64,000 nucleotides of DNA. Source: Margaritispora aquatica. Lineage: Eukaryota; Ascomycota; Leotiomycetes; Helotiales; Discinellaceae. The stretch spans positions 186,001 through 250,000 of the forward strand of contig VJWN01000005.1 in NCBI GenBank assembly GCA_007644065.1. Direction: 5' to 3'. Made by a program: the position numbers and the translations under genes. A model generated the notes under the pieces. That model worked only from the letters and a program-made list of their open reading frames with translations, did not search any database and was not told where the DNA came from. Shown piece after piece: positions 12,804 through 23,795 of the stretch (the first letter of the stretch is position 1; every line of letters begins with the position of its first letter).

Positions 12804-13854
12804 GTTGAAATATATTTGAGGTTGGAATTGGTTGTGGGTTGTGGGTTGTTTGTTGTAAAGAGAGTGAGAATAAGTATAATGTTAGGTATCTCATGGAGGG
12901 GTAGAAGTTGAGAATTTGGAAGAGTCAGGTTCACGTCGTGGAAGTCGGGGGGTTTTGATTGGCGAATCACTTTTCACCCCACCAGAGGTCAGATTTGGGG
13001 GGGGAGGATCAGGTTATTATTATTATTATTCTATTAAGGTACTTAAAGTATAATACATTGAGAGTATTAATCGCGAGATTGTCTTCAAGTTAGACGATTA
13101 ATAAGGAGAGAGTGTTTTGTCTCCCGATTTTTTGGCCTTCAATTTCATATTAATATATTAATATATATATTCCCGTTCCATCATCATTATCTCTGGGCAT
13201 GGCATCGCTTGGCAGTACTGTAACAGTCGTTCGTTAGAGAGCCTTTTGAGCTGTGCGCCGAACTTGTTAGAGACAGTCGCCAGATTTGGAAAACGAATAT
13301 TTCTCGCAATTATTAAAGGTCAGAGACTTGAAGACACGATCATGGCTATAAACATAAGGTAAAATGAGAGTAAATAAGTAGCAGGAAATATTAAAATATA
13401 TATCTTTTGTTGAAATCTTTCTTCAATCCTTCTCTCTTTAGTCTCAGACTCTCCGTAGGTTTTCCCACCCCCCCTGCAGGTACAAGGCACGCGAATCAAC
13501 AAGCCGTGACAAGCCCGGGCACTGGGCACTGGGCACTGGGACTGGACACTGGACACTGGACACTGGACACTTCCAAAGTGCCTGTCCAAAAAAGGTGTCC
13601 AGGTGTCCTCAAGAACATAATTCGTGCGCGCATTTCAGCCTCGACCTTTCCACCCACTGAAGAAACACTCACCATCTTCTCTACCCTTTGCAATTCTTTC
13701 TCTTCTTTAAAAAGCAAGTCAATTGAACTGGATTCTTGCTCCTCTATGCAGCTTTAAACCTTCATTGTTCACCCTTCCTGCCGCGAGGCTCTGAACCACA
13801 GCTACTGCTATAAATTATTTCGAGGTCAATTGCAAAGTACACGAGACACCAACC
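12804..13854. other. intergenic region, promoters of the CBS and Erv46 genes
   Basis: The two flanking genes are divergent, so both promoters lie here. The stretch includes a TTATTATTATTATTC run near 13016, an ATTAATATATTAATATATATAT tract near 13150 and a minisatellite (13516-13570). Nothing coding is seen. Confidence 0.5.
13516..13570. repeat. CACTGGG / ACACTGG minisatellite
   Basis: Three copies of a 7-base GGGCACT unit run directly into about four copies of an ACTGGAC variant. The switch between two related units inside one array is visible in the sequence. Confidence 0.9.
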
Positions 13855-15310
13855 ATGCCTGCGAAATCGAGATTCACGAGGCTTGATGCCTTCACCAAAA
13901 CTGTCGATGAGGCTAGAGTGCGCACTACCTCGGGAGGAATTGTCACGATAGCTTCGCTGCTGATTGTGCTGTACTTGTCGTGGGGAGAATGGTCGGATTA
14001 CAGGCGGGTCGTCGTACGGCCTGAGTTGATTGTGGATAAGGGAAGAGGTATGTAGCTATATGGGTAGATGGAGTACCATACTGACAAGCTGTTCTAGGTG
14101 AAAAGATGGAAATACATCTCAATATCACCTTCCCGAGGATTCCTTGCGAGCTCCTTACCCTCGATGTCATGGATGTGTCCGGCGAGCAGCAGACAGGTGT
14201 CATGCACGGTGTGAACAAAGTCAGACTTTCCTCGGAAGAGGAGGGTGGCCATATGATTGCCATTGATGGTCTTGATTTGTAAGTGTATTTCGTGTCGAGG
14301 AAGCTGGCCATCACTAACCCATACCAGACACGCTGAAGAAGCAACCCATATGGACCCCAACTACTGCGGTGGATGCTATGGCGCAACCCCTCCTCCCAAT
14401 GCGCAAAAGGCTGGCTGCTGTAACACTTGTGAGGAAGTACGAGAGGCATACGCTAGTGTTTCGTGGGCTTTTGGACGAGGCGAGAACGTGGAGCAGTGCG
14501 AGCGCGAACACTATGCCGAGCGCTTGGATGAGCAGCGAAAGGAAGGATGTCGCATTGAAGGAGGACTTCGTGTCAACAAGGTTGTGGGTAACTTCCACAT
14601 TGCCCCAGGACGAAGTTTCAGCAATGGCAACATGCACGTTCACGATTTGAACAATTACTTTGACACTCCAATTCCCGGTGGACATGTGTTCACCCATCAA
14701 ATTCACCAGCTTGCATTCGGTCCTCAACTTTCGGAGGAAGTCACCAAGAAGTATGGAAACAAGCCTTTGCCATGGACTAACCACCATATCAACCCATTGG
14801 ACAACACCGAGCAAATCGCTCACGAGTCTGCTTACAACTTCATGTACTTCGTCAAGGTCGTTTCTACCTCTTACCTTCCATTAGGATGGGAGACTGCCCA
14901 TGACCCAGACCACCCAGGTGATCTCATTGATATTGGAAGATATGGCCACCAATCTGATGGCAGTGTCGAGACCCACCAATACTCTGTCACCAGCCATCGT
15001 AGAAGTTTGGCTGGAGGAGATGATTCTGCCGAAGGCCACAAGGAGAAACTCCACGCTCGTGGTGGTATTCCTGGTGTTTTCTTCTCATACGTAAGTCTGA
15101 CACTAACTTCACTCGATCTTTACTAACCCGTCCTAGGATATCTCCCCAATGAAAGTCATCAATCGCGAAGAGCGCAGCAAGTCCCTGACCGGCTTCCTGA
15201 CCGGCCTTTGCGCTATTATTGGAGGAACTCTTACTGTCGCAGCAGCTGTGGACCGTGGTGTCTATGAAGGTGCCACGAGGTTGAGGAAGATGCAATCAAA
15301 AACTATGTGA
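13855..15310 (+). CDS. ERV46: Erv46/ERGIC3-type COPII vesicle cargo receptor
   Basis: Four exons (13855-14047, 14098-14278, 14328-15090, 15137-15310) give 436 residues, close to the usual family length. All three introns are 46-50 bp with GTATGT or GTAAGT donors and YAG acceptors. The N-terminus has the family signature (SRFTRLDAFTKTVDEARVRT) before transmembrane segment 1 (about residues 28-45). The long lumenal domain carries the family's Cys motif (YCGGCYGA and GCCNTCEEVR) and GNFHIAPG, and ends with GIPGVFFSYDISPMKV. Transmembrane segment 2 (FLTGLCAIIGGTLTVAAAV) follows, with a short cytosolic tail. In yeast Erv46 works with Erv41 in ER-Golgi cycling and retrieval; that role is inferred by homology. 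Confidence 0.96.
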
Positions 15311-15646
15311 GAAAATGAGAGAAGTGAGGTAAAGCGAACTGTATGTAGCTATATTTTATTTTTCGGGCATTCTTGGCATGGAATTGGCGTTTAGAGGGGG
15401 GATTTGAGAATTGAATATAAGTGTCTATACCAAATTTGAAAAATTCCGAGTTACTTTTCATACTGTATTCAAGTCAATCTTATCTTCTATATCCTTCCTT
15501 TAAATCAATTGTGTTTCGAGTTTATCTTGAAGTCTTATGTTTTTGTTTTCCCATTTGCCTTGCGTATAACTCCGTTCAATACATACATACCTTGGGAACT
15601 CTATATCAACCATTTTAAGCGAGAACTCCCTCCCTCATTCATTCAT
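15311..15646. other. convergent intergenic spacer
   Basis: This is the 3'-to-3' spacer between the Erv46 gene and the ATP-grasp gene. It is T-rich, as expected for UTRs. No gene is seen. Confidence 0.5.
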
Positions 15647-17465
15647 TCACTCACCCCTCCCTCCCCTCTCACCCCACCTCCACGCCCTCACCTCCCTCAG
15701 CGTCCTCGCCGACCCCAACATCTCCAGCAACAAGCGCTGGTAATCCCATCCCCACCCGCTGGCGGCGATGCCCACCAGACTCGTCTGGTCTTCTCGTCCG
15801 GGGCGGCTGGGGCCCGTCATGTTCTGTTTTGGAGGGAGGGGAGAATGTTAGCATATTTTGTTCTTTCTTTTTCTTACCTCCCTTAGCTGGGAGAATGGGT
15901 GGTGTGTTTGTGTGTACATACTGGTTTCATATTAACGTCGAAAAGGGCAAATTTCCCCTTCTTTTCCTCCTTACCAACACCACCACCAACACCACCAAAC
16001 CGCCTAACGTCAATCCTCACCGGCGCCATCGCCCCCAACCACTCGGCAACCCGCACACACTGCCCCATGACCTCCTCCCACGCGGGATCAGCATCGACCT
16101 CCTCCTGCGTCACGACGCGCGAGTTCCGCGACACGGGAACCTCGCCGTTGTACGGCAGGATGTGCGATGCCGTGTGTGCGGTGCGTAGCACGGGCGGGAG
16201 GGCCCTGTGTTTTCGAGAGGGGGAGGGGGTGGATGGATTTGGAGTTGGGGTTGGGGTGGAGGTGGAAAGGGAAGGAGGCAAAACAGTGATAGTAGCCTCC
16301 TCACCACCGAGGAATTCCTCCATCATGGCGCGCGACGACTCTGAGAGGAGCGTCGTCATATGCGCCACTAACTCCGCCCCATCCCAGCAGACCTTCACGC
16401 CCGCGCTCCCCCGGCCACGGATCGGCTTCCCCACGACGGGGAACGTCCATTCCTCCCCATCAACGAGTCTCCGCACCTCCTCCACGCTCTCGACGCCCCA
16501 TGCCCTGGGCAGCGTGAAGGACTCGCCGTTCCGATTCTTGGCGCGCAAGCACTCGTTCACGAACTCCTTGTCGTCGGCGACGTCGACGAGGTTCGGGGGC
16601 TGCGCGATGAGGTGCAGGGTGTCGAGGTACGGGTCGAGTAGTGGGGAGGTCTGTAGGGGGTGCGTGGAGAAGAGGATCGTGTTGGCCCAGAGGTGTGTGG
16701 CGCCGCTGTGGAGGGCGGAGAGGATTGACGCGCTGGTGTCCGGGAATGTGTATTCGGGCGTGGATGGTGAGGTGGTGAAGAGGGAGGGGGAGGGACGGAG
16801 CACTTTGATGGCGGGTAGGTCGGTGGAAAGGGCGAAGAAGATGTCGGTTCCGGAGTCGCGGTAGCCTGGGGAGGTGGGTAGGCGTTAGCTTTTTCGCGTG
16901 GAGTCATATAGAGATATATATCAGAAGTGCAAGTGTAAGCGTAAACGCGAGGGGGTGTCTTCGAAGCGAGATAACATCCAATAGAGCCAAGAGTAAAATC
17001 GATACCGAAAAAAGATACCAGGCAAAAGCCAACGCCAAAGACAAAGAAAAATAACATGAACTCACCACCAGGCTTCATAGGTTTCCTCACTCCATTCACA
17101 GGTGGCGGCGGCTCCGCTTGATGCAGAATCGCCACCACGATATCTTGCTTTTCTCCCTTCAGATTCCCACCCACCACGCCCTCATTTCCCGTCCCGACGA
17201 ACGGGGCCGTCATTTGTTTCAATCCTCTCCTTTGGCCTCCCAGATACAGACTGAAATTTGACTCTACGCTCCCACCCAACAGCGGACAACCAAGACCGAA
17301 AAGCGACTTAGGAACCAGACAACGTTGCGCGAGCCGAGAAGCGAGGATGGTCGGATTTGATTTTGAGACCGAGACCGAGATCGAGATCGAGACTGATATT
17401 GAGGCTAAGGTTGAAGCTGCGACGGAGACTGATGATAATGGTGATTGTGGGAGGAGCTTGAACAT
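15647..17465 (-). CDS. ATP-grasp (D-Ala-D-Ala ligase-like) protein
   Basis: Three exons, complement(15647-15823, 15922-16865, 17066-17465), give 506 residues; introns are 98 and 200 bp. The joints restore KPMKPGGYRDSGTD (exons 1/2) and DVNMKPNMTGP (exons 2/3), both continuous family motifs. The substrate/ATP region includes FPVVGKPIRGRGSAGVKV (ATP-grasp Lys and Gly loop), MMEEFLGGEEATITV and the metal-binding end LFDVNMKPNMTGPSRPGRED. Fungal members are uncharacterised carboxylate-amine ligase relatives. The first 84 residues are Ser/Val/Ile-rich and partly encoded by a GATCGAGATC-type simple repeat. An alternative start at 17213 (MTAPFVG) would remove them and give a normal N-terminus. Either start is possible; the long form could act as an organelle signal. 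Confidence 0.85.
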
Positions 17466-18747
17466 CTGTGCATCAGGTGTCGAAGATTGAGCTTTTTAAG
17501 GTTCAAGATGCAAGACTCGGTCAAACCGCGAGAATCATCACAGCACACCGAGGTACGCTACGCTATACTAGACACACTCAGCAATCTACCTCGTCTCAGC
17601 CTCAGCGGGTTCTCATTCATGGGAATAATGGACTAGCTAGCTAGCTTTTCAAGGATTCTTCTTACCTGGAGGTACTTGTAGATGGAGCAGGATAATAACT
17701 ACACCCGAACTCTGTAATTTCTACCGACGGTAGCTACTTGTTTGCAATCTCATGAATGCTCCCGTCGTTCGACCTATGTTTCAGACTCCAACTGAAATAA
17801 TAGGTCTGGGTTAAGTGAATAAGTAAGTAGCTGAGTAGTGACTAGTGTGTAGCGAATAGACAGCAATGAAAAGTAGGTGGTGATTGCTACTTCGAGATAG
17901 ATGTATGTTGAGTAGAGTAGAGTAGAGTAGAGCCAAGCAAAATGTAGACAATAGATGTAGTAGGTAAGGTAGGTGGTGAGTGTAGTGTGTGTAATCACTG
18001 AATAAGTTAAAGCTAAGTGGAGACACATCTCGGCCAAGAGTCCGCGATCCGGAAAGAGAACCGGATGTCAGAATAGGTGGTTAACATAGAATCACAACCA
18101 AGAGCAAAGGAATGGAGTATACCACTGTCTAAATCCACTCAGTCATTGTTATTGGTTTATTTGTCTCCATTTATGTCTCTACTTCTCTCAACTCTTATCT
18201 CAAAGATGAAGAAAACGCCTCATGAATGCAGTAGATGCACCACACCTAAACGACAACCCTGCCATGCAGCATGCCATCCATCCATCTATCAAAAGACACC
18301 TCAAAGATAGGCAAAAATCAACACAAACAAGAATGATTACAACAAGCCCAAGTCTAAGCAAAGGCATATTCTATCCTGACACCGCAACACCATGTATACT
18401 GCCGTTTCATGCCATGCTGTGTATGCAACCCTCGATCGAGCCCAATCAACCAGCAAGCAAATTGATACCTAGCGAGAGCAACAGACTGTAGTATCCATAG
18501 ATACCACAACAGTTCCGTCCCTTCCAATTCGCTATCAGAAGAGCCCAAATGCCCATGAATCTTACGCCATAACATGTACATGCCTGTACCGTATTTGTTG
18601 TATGTACTCAAATTTTCTCGCAAGGGAATATGTATTCATTCGTCAAAACTCATGTCCCCAATCCAATAATGTGCACCAAATCCAGTCTCTCTCACAACCT
18701 TCTCTCCTGCACTATCGTTAAACTCCCTGCTTAGCAGTGCTCCAAAC
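17466..18747. other. intergenic region
   Basis: It contains a (GAGTA)n array (17910-17932) and, near 18100-18747, probably the 3' UTR of the Fun30-type gene. Short open frames on both strands are not supported as genes. Confidence 0.5.
17910..17932. repeat. (GAGTA)n pentanucleotide repeat
   Basis: Four and a half tandem copies of a 5-base unit are read directly. Confidence 0.9.
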
Positions 18748-21700
18748 TCAAAAGAGCATTTCGTCGTCATCATCATCGTCGGCATAGCTAGGACTCTTCC
18801 TCTTCTTATTTGCAGCACCACGCCTTGGTCTACTCCCCTCAGCACTCGCAGCCTTAGTCTTAACCGCAGCACGTCTGCCAGTAGGCTTCTCTTCCTCAAC
18901 CACGGCACCGCTCTTCTTCTTGTTAACCACCAGCTTGATGATTTTCCGCGCTGGCTTAGGCATCTCCTCGACCACCGGAGGAGGCTCCTCATCTTCTGAA
19001 TCACTGCTCAAGTCAGGTTCCTCAAGAATCATACGCTCGACCTCCAACTCTCCAGCCATGTCCTGTGCCTTTGCATCAGCGTCATCGCCAGAAACACCCT
19101 TGTCAAGCAGCAGTTTGCTTTGTCCAAGTCGTAGGATCTTCTCCTCTACTGTGCCTTTGGTAATGAGTTGGATAACCTCAACAGCGCGAGTTTGACCCAC
19201 ACGATGTGCGCGATTCTCAGCTTGAAGATCATCTTGAGGATTAAAACTGCTATCGAAGATGATAACCTTATTGGCGGCAACCAAATTGATACCTGTTCCT
19301 CCAGCCTTAGTCGTCAACATGAAGACAGTAACTTCTTCATTATTAGTGAAGATATCGATGTGCTCCTGACGATCAGCCATTGGAGTACTACCATCGATCC
19401 GAGTGAATGGAATGAGGTTCGAATTCATCACACCCTCAAGGATGTTGAGTGCCATAGCAAACTGAGAGAAAAGCAACACGCGGTCACCATTCGCCTTGTA
19501 CTCCTTAACAAGATTGAGCATAGCTTCAACTTTACCAGATGTCATCCACGACTGGTCCGGGACATCAAAATGAGCAATACATGAATAAGTCATGCACCAT
19601 TTATGAAGTTCATAGTCGTTGAAACTTCTCATTTCACCAATAAGATGTTCACGCTTGTTAGATGGCTTGAACTCGTCAGGCACCTTTCTCCTCAATATAT
19701 CGGCCATCTTCTCAATCTTTTCATCCGTAAAGTGTGTTCGAAACAACTGAGGATGGATAGCAGCTTTCCGACTCTGCATCATAGGATTGTTATCGTCCTT
19801 GTCGCTTTTTGGAATCTTGACACCTGCAAGTCGAAGACGAGCTCTTTCCTTGGCTGCCTTCAGCTGCTCCTTGTATATCTTCTTTTGTGGCTTCGACAAT
19901 TCACAATACACGATGCGGCGAGTCTTGACTGGAAGATCCTTCATAACTTGTTCCTTCTTTCTGCGAAGAACAAATGGGGTAAGCATCGATCTGGCACGGG
20001 CAATTCTCTGTGCTGAGAGAAGAGCAGCATGATTGGAATCGGATGTCGTGGCCTTCGCCTTGAAGATATAATTTAGATCGTCTTCACGGGCTTTGAAAAC
20101 ATCTGGAAGCATAAAGGCGAGTAAAGCGACCAATTCTCGGAGATTGTTTTGGAGTGGTGTTCCTGTAAGAAGCAGTCTAAATTTGGCAGGGATCTTGACC
20201 AGATTCTGATAACGTTTTGATTTGACGTTCTTGAGATAATGTCCTTCATCATAGACACACACCTGCTCAAGATTAGCATATATCAAGTTTGTGCCGGAAT
20301 AGGAACTTACATCTGGCTTGAGTCTACGCATAAATTTGTTGTCGGCATCTGTAGCAGCCATGTCATAAGTAGTAATGACAACATTGATGGCACCCCGGTT
20401 CTCTAGAACGTATTCTGCCATACCAGGTCTTTCACTGGCCAGTCCATGATAAGGGTAAGCCTGAATTGTGGGCGAAAATTTCTTGAACTCTCGCATCCAA
20501 TTCTCCAAAGTCGTACCTGGGCATATAACCAAGTGAGGGCCAGGATTGCCTTGTTCCATCAAGTGGGTGATGAATGCTATGACCTGACAAGTTTTCCCAA
20601 GACCCATTTCGTCAGCTAGAATGCCACTCAGTTTATGTCTGTAAATCAAGGACAACCAATTCAAGCCGACGACTTGATAGTCTTTGAGGATACAAGACTC
20701 TGCCATAAGCTCTGGCTTTTTCAAGAACTGGACGCCAGATCGCTTTCTAGCCACAACTTTCAAATCTTCGTCTCCTTGAACAGAATTTGGACCACTTGCA
20801 GGAGATCCGATTCCAGAATCATGCTCTTCAAGAGAGGTCATCTCCAGCTCGCCTCCTTTCTGCGCCCCAAAGACATTAAATCCCCACTTGCGCATCTCTT
20901 CCGTCAAAGGTTTGCCAATCTCCTCACACTGGTTGACAAGATCATCAATAGTCTCGTAGCCCTGACACATTTCCATCGCAGTATCAACGACTCTGTCGCC
21001 GATTGGAGCTCGAGCGCTCTTCTTGCCACTCTTCAATACCTTGACATTCTCAACACATCGTGCTGCGTCCAGTGTTTTGAATGGCCTTGCATTAATCATT
21101 GCCTCTGCTACCTCTTTCTTGACACTCGTAAGCTCGATCAACTCCATGACAGAACATTTATTCAAAAACGCCAGGACTTTGGTCTCAAGACGAGGATCAT
21201 CTTCCACGACTGAAGCAACACCCGAGTCAGAATCGTATGAGTCCATAGCAGGTGACTCTTCTCTGATGGAAGCTGGAGCAGCAGGGGGAGATCCATTTCG
21301 GCGACCATTAACCAGTCTTCTCTTGGGCTTGGGTGGAGTTGCTGTAGCAGCAGGCTTAGGCAATATAGGTTGTGTCGCAGAATATTTCTGATGGATACTC
21401 TGGACAGACTTTGACAGAACTCGCTTCATATCAGGTGCGGCTATCTTCGCTGGGTGGGGACTCTCAATCTCGTCATCTGAAAGAGTTATAGGAGCAGAGC
21501 GCTGTGCCGAAGCCTGGAGTTGAACAGGTGAATTGATAGGCATCTTACCACTACCAAGGATAGCGACAGCACCATCGTAACTACCCTTCGCAGATAGGAG
21601 GGCATTTCTAATTGTATGGATGGAGTGGCCAGGGAAAACCTGTCTAATCTGGCTGACTTGCTGTTGTAGTTCCGGCGAGTTCATATGGCCAGCACTTGTG

Positions 21701-22416
21701 GATCCCACTGGCTGTGCTCGGTCTGGACGTGTCTGGTTTTGTGGTTGGTATGCAGCATTTTGCACAATATTCGCAAATCTCGCATTCCCGTTGACCTGTT
21801 TTGGCGCATCGAATGCTAAAGCAGATCCAAAAGAGGTATTGGCACTCTTGCTCATGAAAGTCGTGGGTTTGATATTCGCGCTGCCGAGAGGATCCTCGTC
21901 TGAACTACCGCCTTGAAACTGGGGTCCGTCGTCTTCATTGATAGTGATATAATGTGCAGGTGGTTTTGCCACAATGCCTTGAGGTGGCCTGTATGCGGTT
22001 CCCGCAGGAGCCATACTCATAGCTACATTGGAGGCAGCTGGTCGGAAGATTGTTGGTTGCGGTCGTGCAACTGGTACTTGGTGGGGTCTGGGGCTTTGGT
22101 TATCGCGACCTGTGAAGGGTGAAGAAGCGGGCACTTGAACTATATGGCGAGGCGTTTCGGGAGGACTGGAAGCGATCTGCTGTGATCGCTCGAGTATTTG
22201 AGTTGGTTGTGTTTGGTAAGCCCCTGGAGTGCCTGGCACGAAGTTCGAGAGAAGATCGTCACCGCTGTCGTTCTCTGAATTGTATGCCTTTGTATTTTGT
22301 GCGGAGGTTGAAGTTGAATTATAACCCCCATCCGACTTCTTCTGTCTCTTCACCGAAGGTTCTGCGATGTGAGTTGAGGGCAAGCCCAAGGTCCCTCCAT
22401 TATTATTGGCATCCAT
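18748..22416 (-). CDS. FUN30: Fun30/SMARCAD1-type SNF2 chromatin remodeller
   Basis: I model two exons, complement(18748-20262, 20311-22416), 1206 residues. The 48-nt intron (20263-20310) starts GTAAGT, has TGCTAAT and ends GAGCAG. It is a multiple of three and has no stop, so the frame also reads through it. Removing it gives RRLKPD-VCVYDEGHYLKN, the spacing expected of the family. The N-terminal 550 residues are disordered, with a CUE-like segment at about 250-290 (IRQVFPGHSIHTIRNALL). The SNF2 ATPase has DEMGLGKT (about 600), DEGH instead of DEAH (about 706, a Fun30 hallmark) and LLLTGTPLQNN. The helicase-C part has RAHRVGQTR (about 1050). The C-terminus is basic and then acidic. Known family roles are nucleosome sliding, silencing and DNA-end resection. 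It is divergent from Vma21 with 534 bp between starts. Confidence 0.95.
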   Translation of the reverse strand: MDANNNGGTLGLPSTHIAEPSVKRQKKSDGGYNSTSTSAQNTKAYNSENDSGDDLLSNFVPGTPGAYQTQPTQILERSQQIASSPPETPRHIVQVPASSPFTGRDNQSPRPHQVPVARPQPTIFRPAASNVAMSMAPAGTAYRPPQGIVAKPPAHYITINEDDGPQFQGGSSDEDPLGSANIKPTTFMSKSANTSFGSALAFDAPKQVNGNARFANIVQNAAYQPQNQTRPDRAQPVGSTSAGHMNSPELQQQVSQIRQVFPGHSIHTIRNALLSAKGSYDGAVAILGSGKMPINSPVQLQASAQRSAPITLSDDEIESPHPAKIAAPDMKRVLSKSVQSIHQKYSATQPILPKPAATATPPKPKRRLVNGRRNGSPPAAPASIREESPAMDSYDSDSGVASVVEDDPRLETKVLAFLNKCSVMELIELTSVKKEVAEAMINARPFKTLDAARCVENVKVLKSGKKSARAPIGDRVVDTAMEMCQGYETIDDLVNQCEEIGKPLTEEMRKWGFNVFGAQKGGELEMTSLEEHDSGIGSPASGPNSVQGDEDLKVVARKRSGVQFLKKPELMAESCILKDYQVVGLNWLSLIYRHKLSGILADEMGLGKTCQVIAFITHLMEQGNPGPHLVICPGTTLENWMREFKKFSPTIQAYPYHGLASERPGMAEYVLENRGAINVVITTYDMAATDADNKFMRRLKPDVSSYSGTNLIYANLEQVCVYDEGHYLKNVKSKRYQNLVKIPAKFRLLLTGTPLQNNLRELVALLAFMLPDVFKAREDDLNYIFKAKATTSDSNHAALLSAQRIARARSMLTPFVLRRKKEQVMKDLPVKTRRIVYCELSKPQKKIYKEQLKAAKERARLRLAGVKIPKSDKDDNNPMMQSRKAAIHPQLFRTHFTDEKIEKMADILRRKVPDEFKPSNKREHLIGEMRSFNDYELHKWCMTYSCIAHFDVPDQSWMTSGKVEAMLNLVKEYKANGDRVLLFSQFAMALNILEGVMNSNLIPFTRIDGSTPMADRQEHIDIFTNNEEVTVFMLTTKAGGTGINLVAANKVIIFDSSFNPQDDLQAENRAHRVGQTRAVEVIQLITKGTVEEKILRLGQSKLLLDKGVSGDDADAKAQDMAGELEVERMILEEPDLSSDSEDEEPPPVVEEMPKPARKIIKLVVNKKKSGAVVEEEKPTGRRAAVKTKAASAEGSRPRRGAANKKRKSPSYADDDDDDEMLF

Positions 22417-22950
22417 TACGAATGTGCTTATTTAATGTGAGCGAAACCAAATTGACGGAGTTGGAAAGTGCGTAGAGGGCGGACGAAGGTTGTCTTCAGT
22501 CGCAGTATTTCTCGATTGGACGAATTGTCCCCCGCAAGTGGATTGGCTTATCCTAAACGTGAATTGGTAGACTGGTGAATTCGTGGGTGAAGACGAGGTT
22601 ATTCGAATTCGTGAAAAAAAACAGTCGTCCGTTCTCTTCTCCTCCACGAAAACCAACCACAGCGAAACACTAGCGAGTTCCAAACAACTATCCAGTAAAG
22701 ACCGACTGGTATCCGTATATCTGACTCTCTGTTTCCCGCTTGTGTTCCTAAGGAGCGCTGAGCGAGGAAGCAATGGGGGTTGCGGTGGTGATGATGTCGC
22801 CAAAATGCAGGTCCACTACGCGTTAAACTTTTTGGTGTTCCTCCCTCTCGCGAAGTCAGCCGCCAGTGACCACTCAGCCTACTTGCCCTCACCAAGTCTG
22901 CTACAAAACATCACAAGGCAAAGTCTTGTTCAAATCACAATCCAATCATC
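22417..22950. promoter_or_regulatory. shared divergent promoter region of the Fun30-type and Vma21 genes
   Basis: The two start codons face away from each other across 534 bp, so both promoters must fit here. I can name no specific factor site. Confidence 0.5.
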
Positions 22951-23396
22951 ATGGCAACTAGAAGAATCATATCGAGCGAGCGAAGTGTGCTCGAGAAGGA
23001 CGACAAGGCCTTCTCGTCCGGACAGAAGAGCAATATCACACCTGCAGTTCCAGCGTGAGTTGCCCTCCCCTGTTCAATCACATGAGTACTGATAGATGGC
23101 CTCTATAGTTATGTAATCTACAAGCTCTTGGGCTTTACTCTTGCAATGGTTGTTGGTCCGATTGGAAGCTATTTTCTCACTTTGAACTTGATTTTTGGAG
23201 GTTAGTTGGATTATCAGACTATGCACAAGACAGAATGCACATTAACAACCCAGGAAACTCCACGTACGCTGGCGCTTTCGCTGCAATCATGGCGAATGTT
23301 GTATTGATGGGATACGTCATCGTCGCTTTCCAAGAAGATAAAAGCGAAGCAATAGAAGCGGCAGAGAAGGAGAAAGAGTCAAAGAAAGGATTGTGA
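22951..23396 (+). CDS. VMA21: Vma21-like V-ATPase assembly factor
   Basis: Three exons (22951-23054, 23109-23200, 23254-23396) give 112 residues; introns are 54 and 53 bp with GTGAGT and GTTAGT donors. Two transmembrane segments are evident: [20 protein letters not shown] and, after the NSTYAGA loop, [17 protein letters not shown]. The acidic/basic tail ends KKGL, which places two Lys at positions -3 and -4, matching the dilysine ER-retrieval signal of Vma21. Vma21 chaperones assembly of the V0 sector in the ER. The order of features and short length fit the family well; the N-terminal 35-residue extension is typical of filamentous fungi as far as I know. Confidence 0.92.
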
Positions 23397-23795
23397 TGGC
23401 TTCAAGTTCTATGGTAATGGCGTTGATAGGAATGTAGGCTTGATGTGGCTTGCATTTTGTTCGATAGCAACTACTTGTAAGGATGGACAGATGATTGGTA
23501 ACCAAATCTGTTTAAATATCTCATTTACTAGATAGAAATCCTCGAGTTCAGGTGAAGCCTAGATATCTGCCTCGAGATCACGCCCCGAACAGATATCCCC
23601 CCTGAACGTAAAGGTGTATCATGAAAACCCAATCGCAATTCAAGTATCCTGTACTCCATCAATGCAAATCCAAAAATTTTCATTACAGCTTAATCCATAT
23701 TGGATTTCTCCCTTGTCCTCGTGAAAGTCATTAAATACCTGAAAACAATTGTTACTCCTAGAAGCTTTTCAACATCATCATGATCGGTCCTGCCA
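23397..23795. other. convergent intergenic spacer
   Basis: This is the 3'-to-3' spacer between the Vma21 gene and the DUF2406 gene. No gene is seen. Confidence 0.5.

Noticed and set aside
16557..17065. Read-through of the long frame past 17066 into the ATP-grasp intron
   Set aside because: The intron borders restore the family motif KPGGYRDSGTD, and the read-through gives Pro/Ser/Thr-rich antisense-type sequence.
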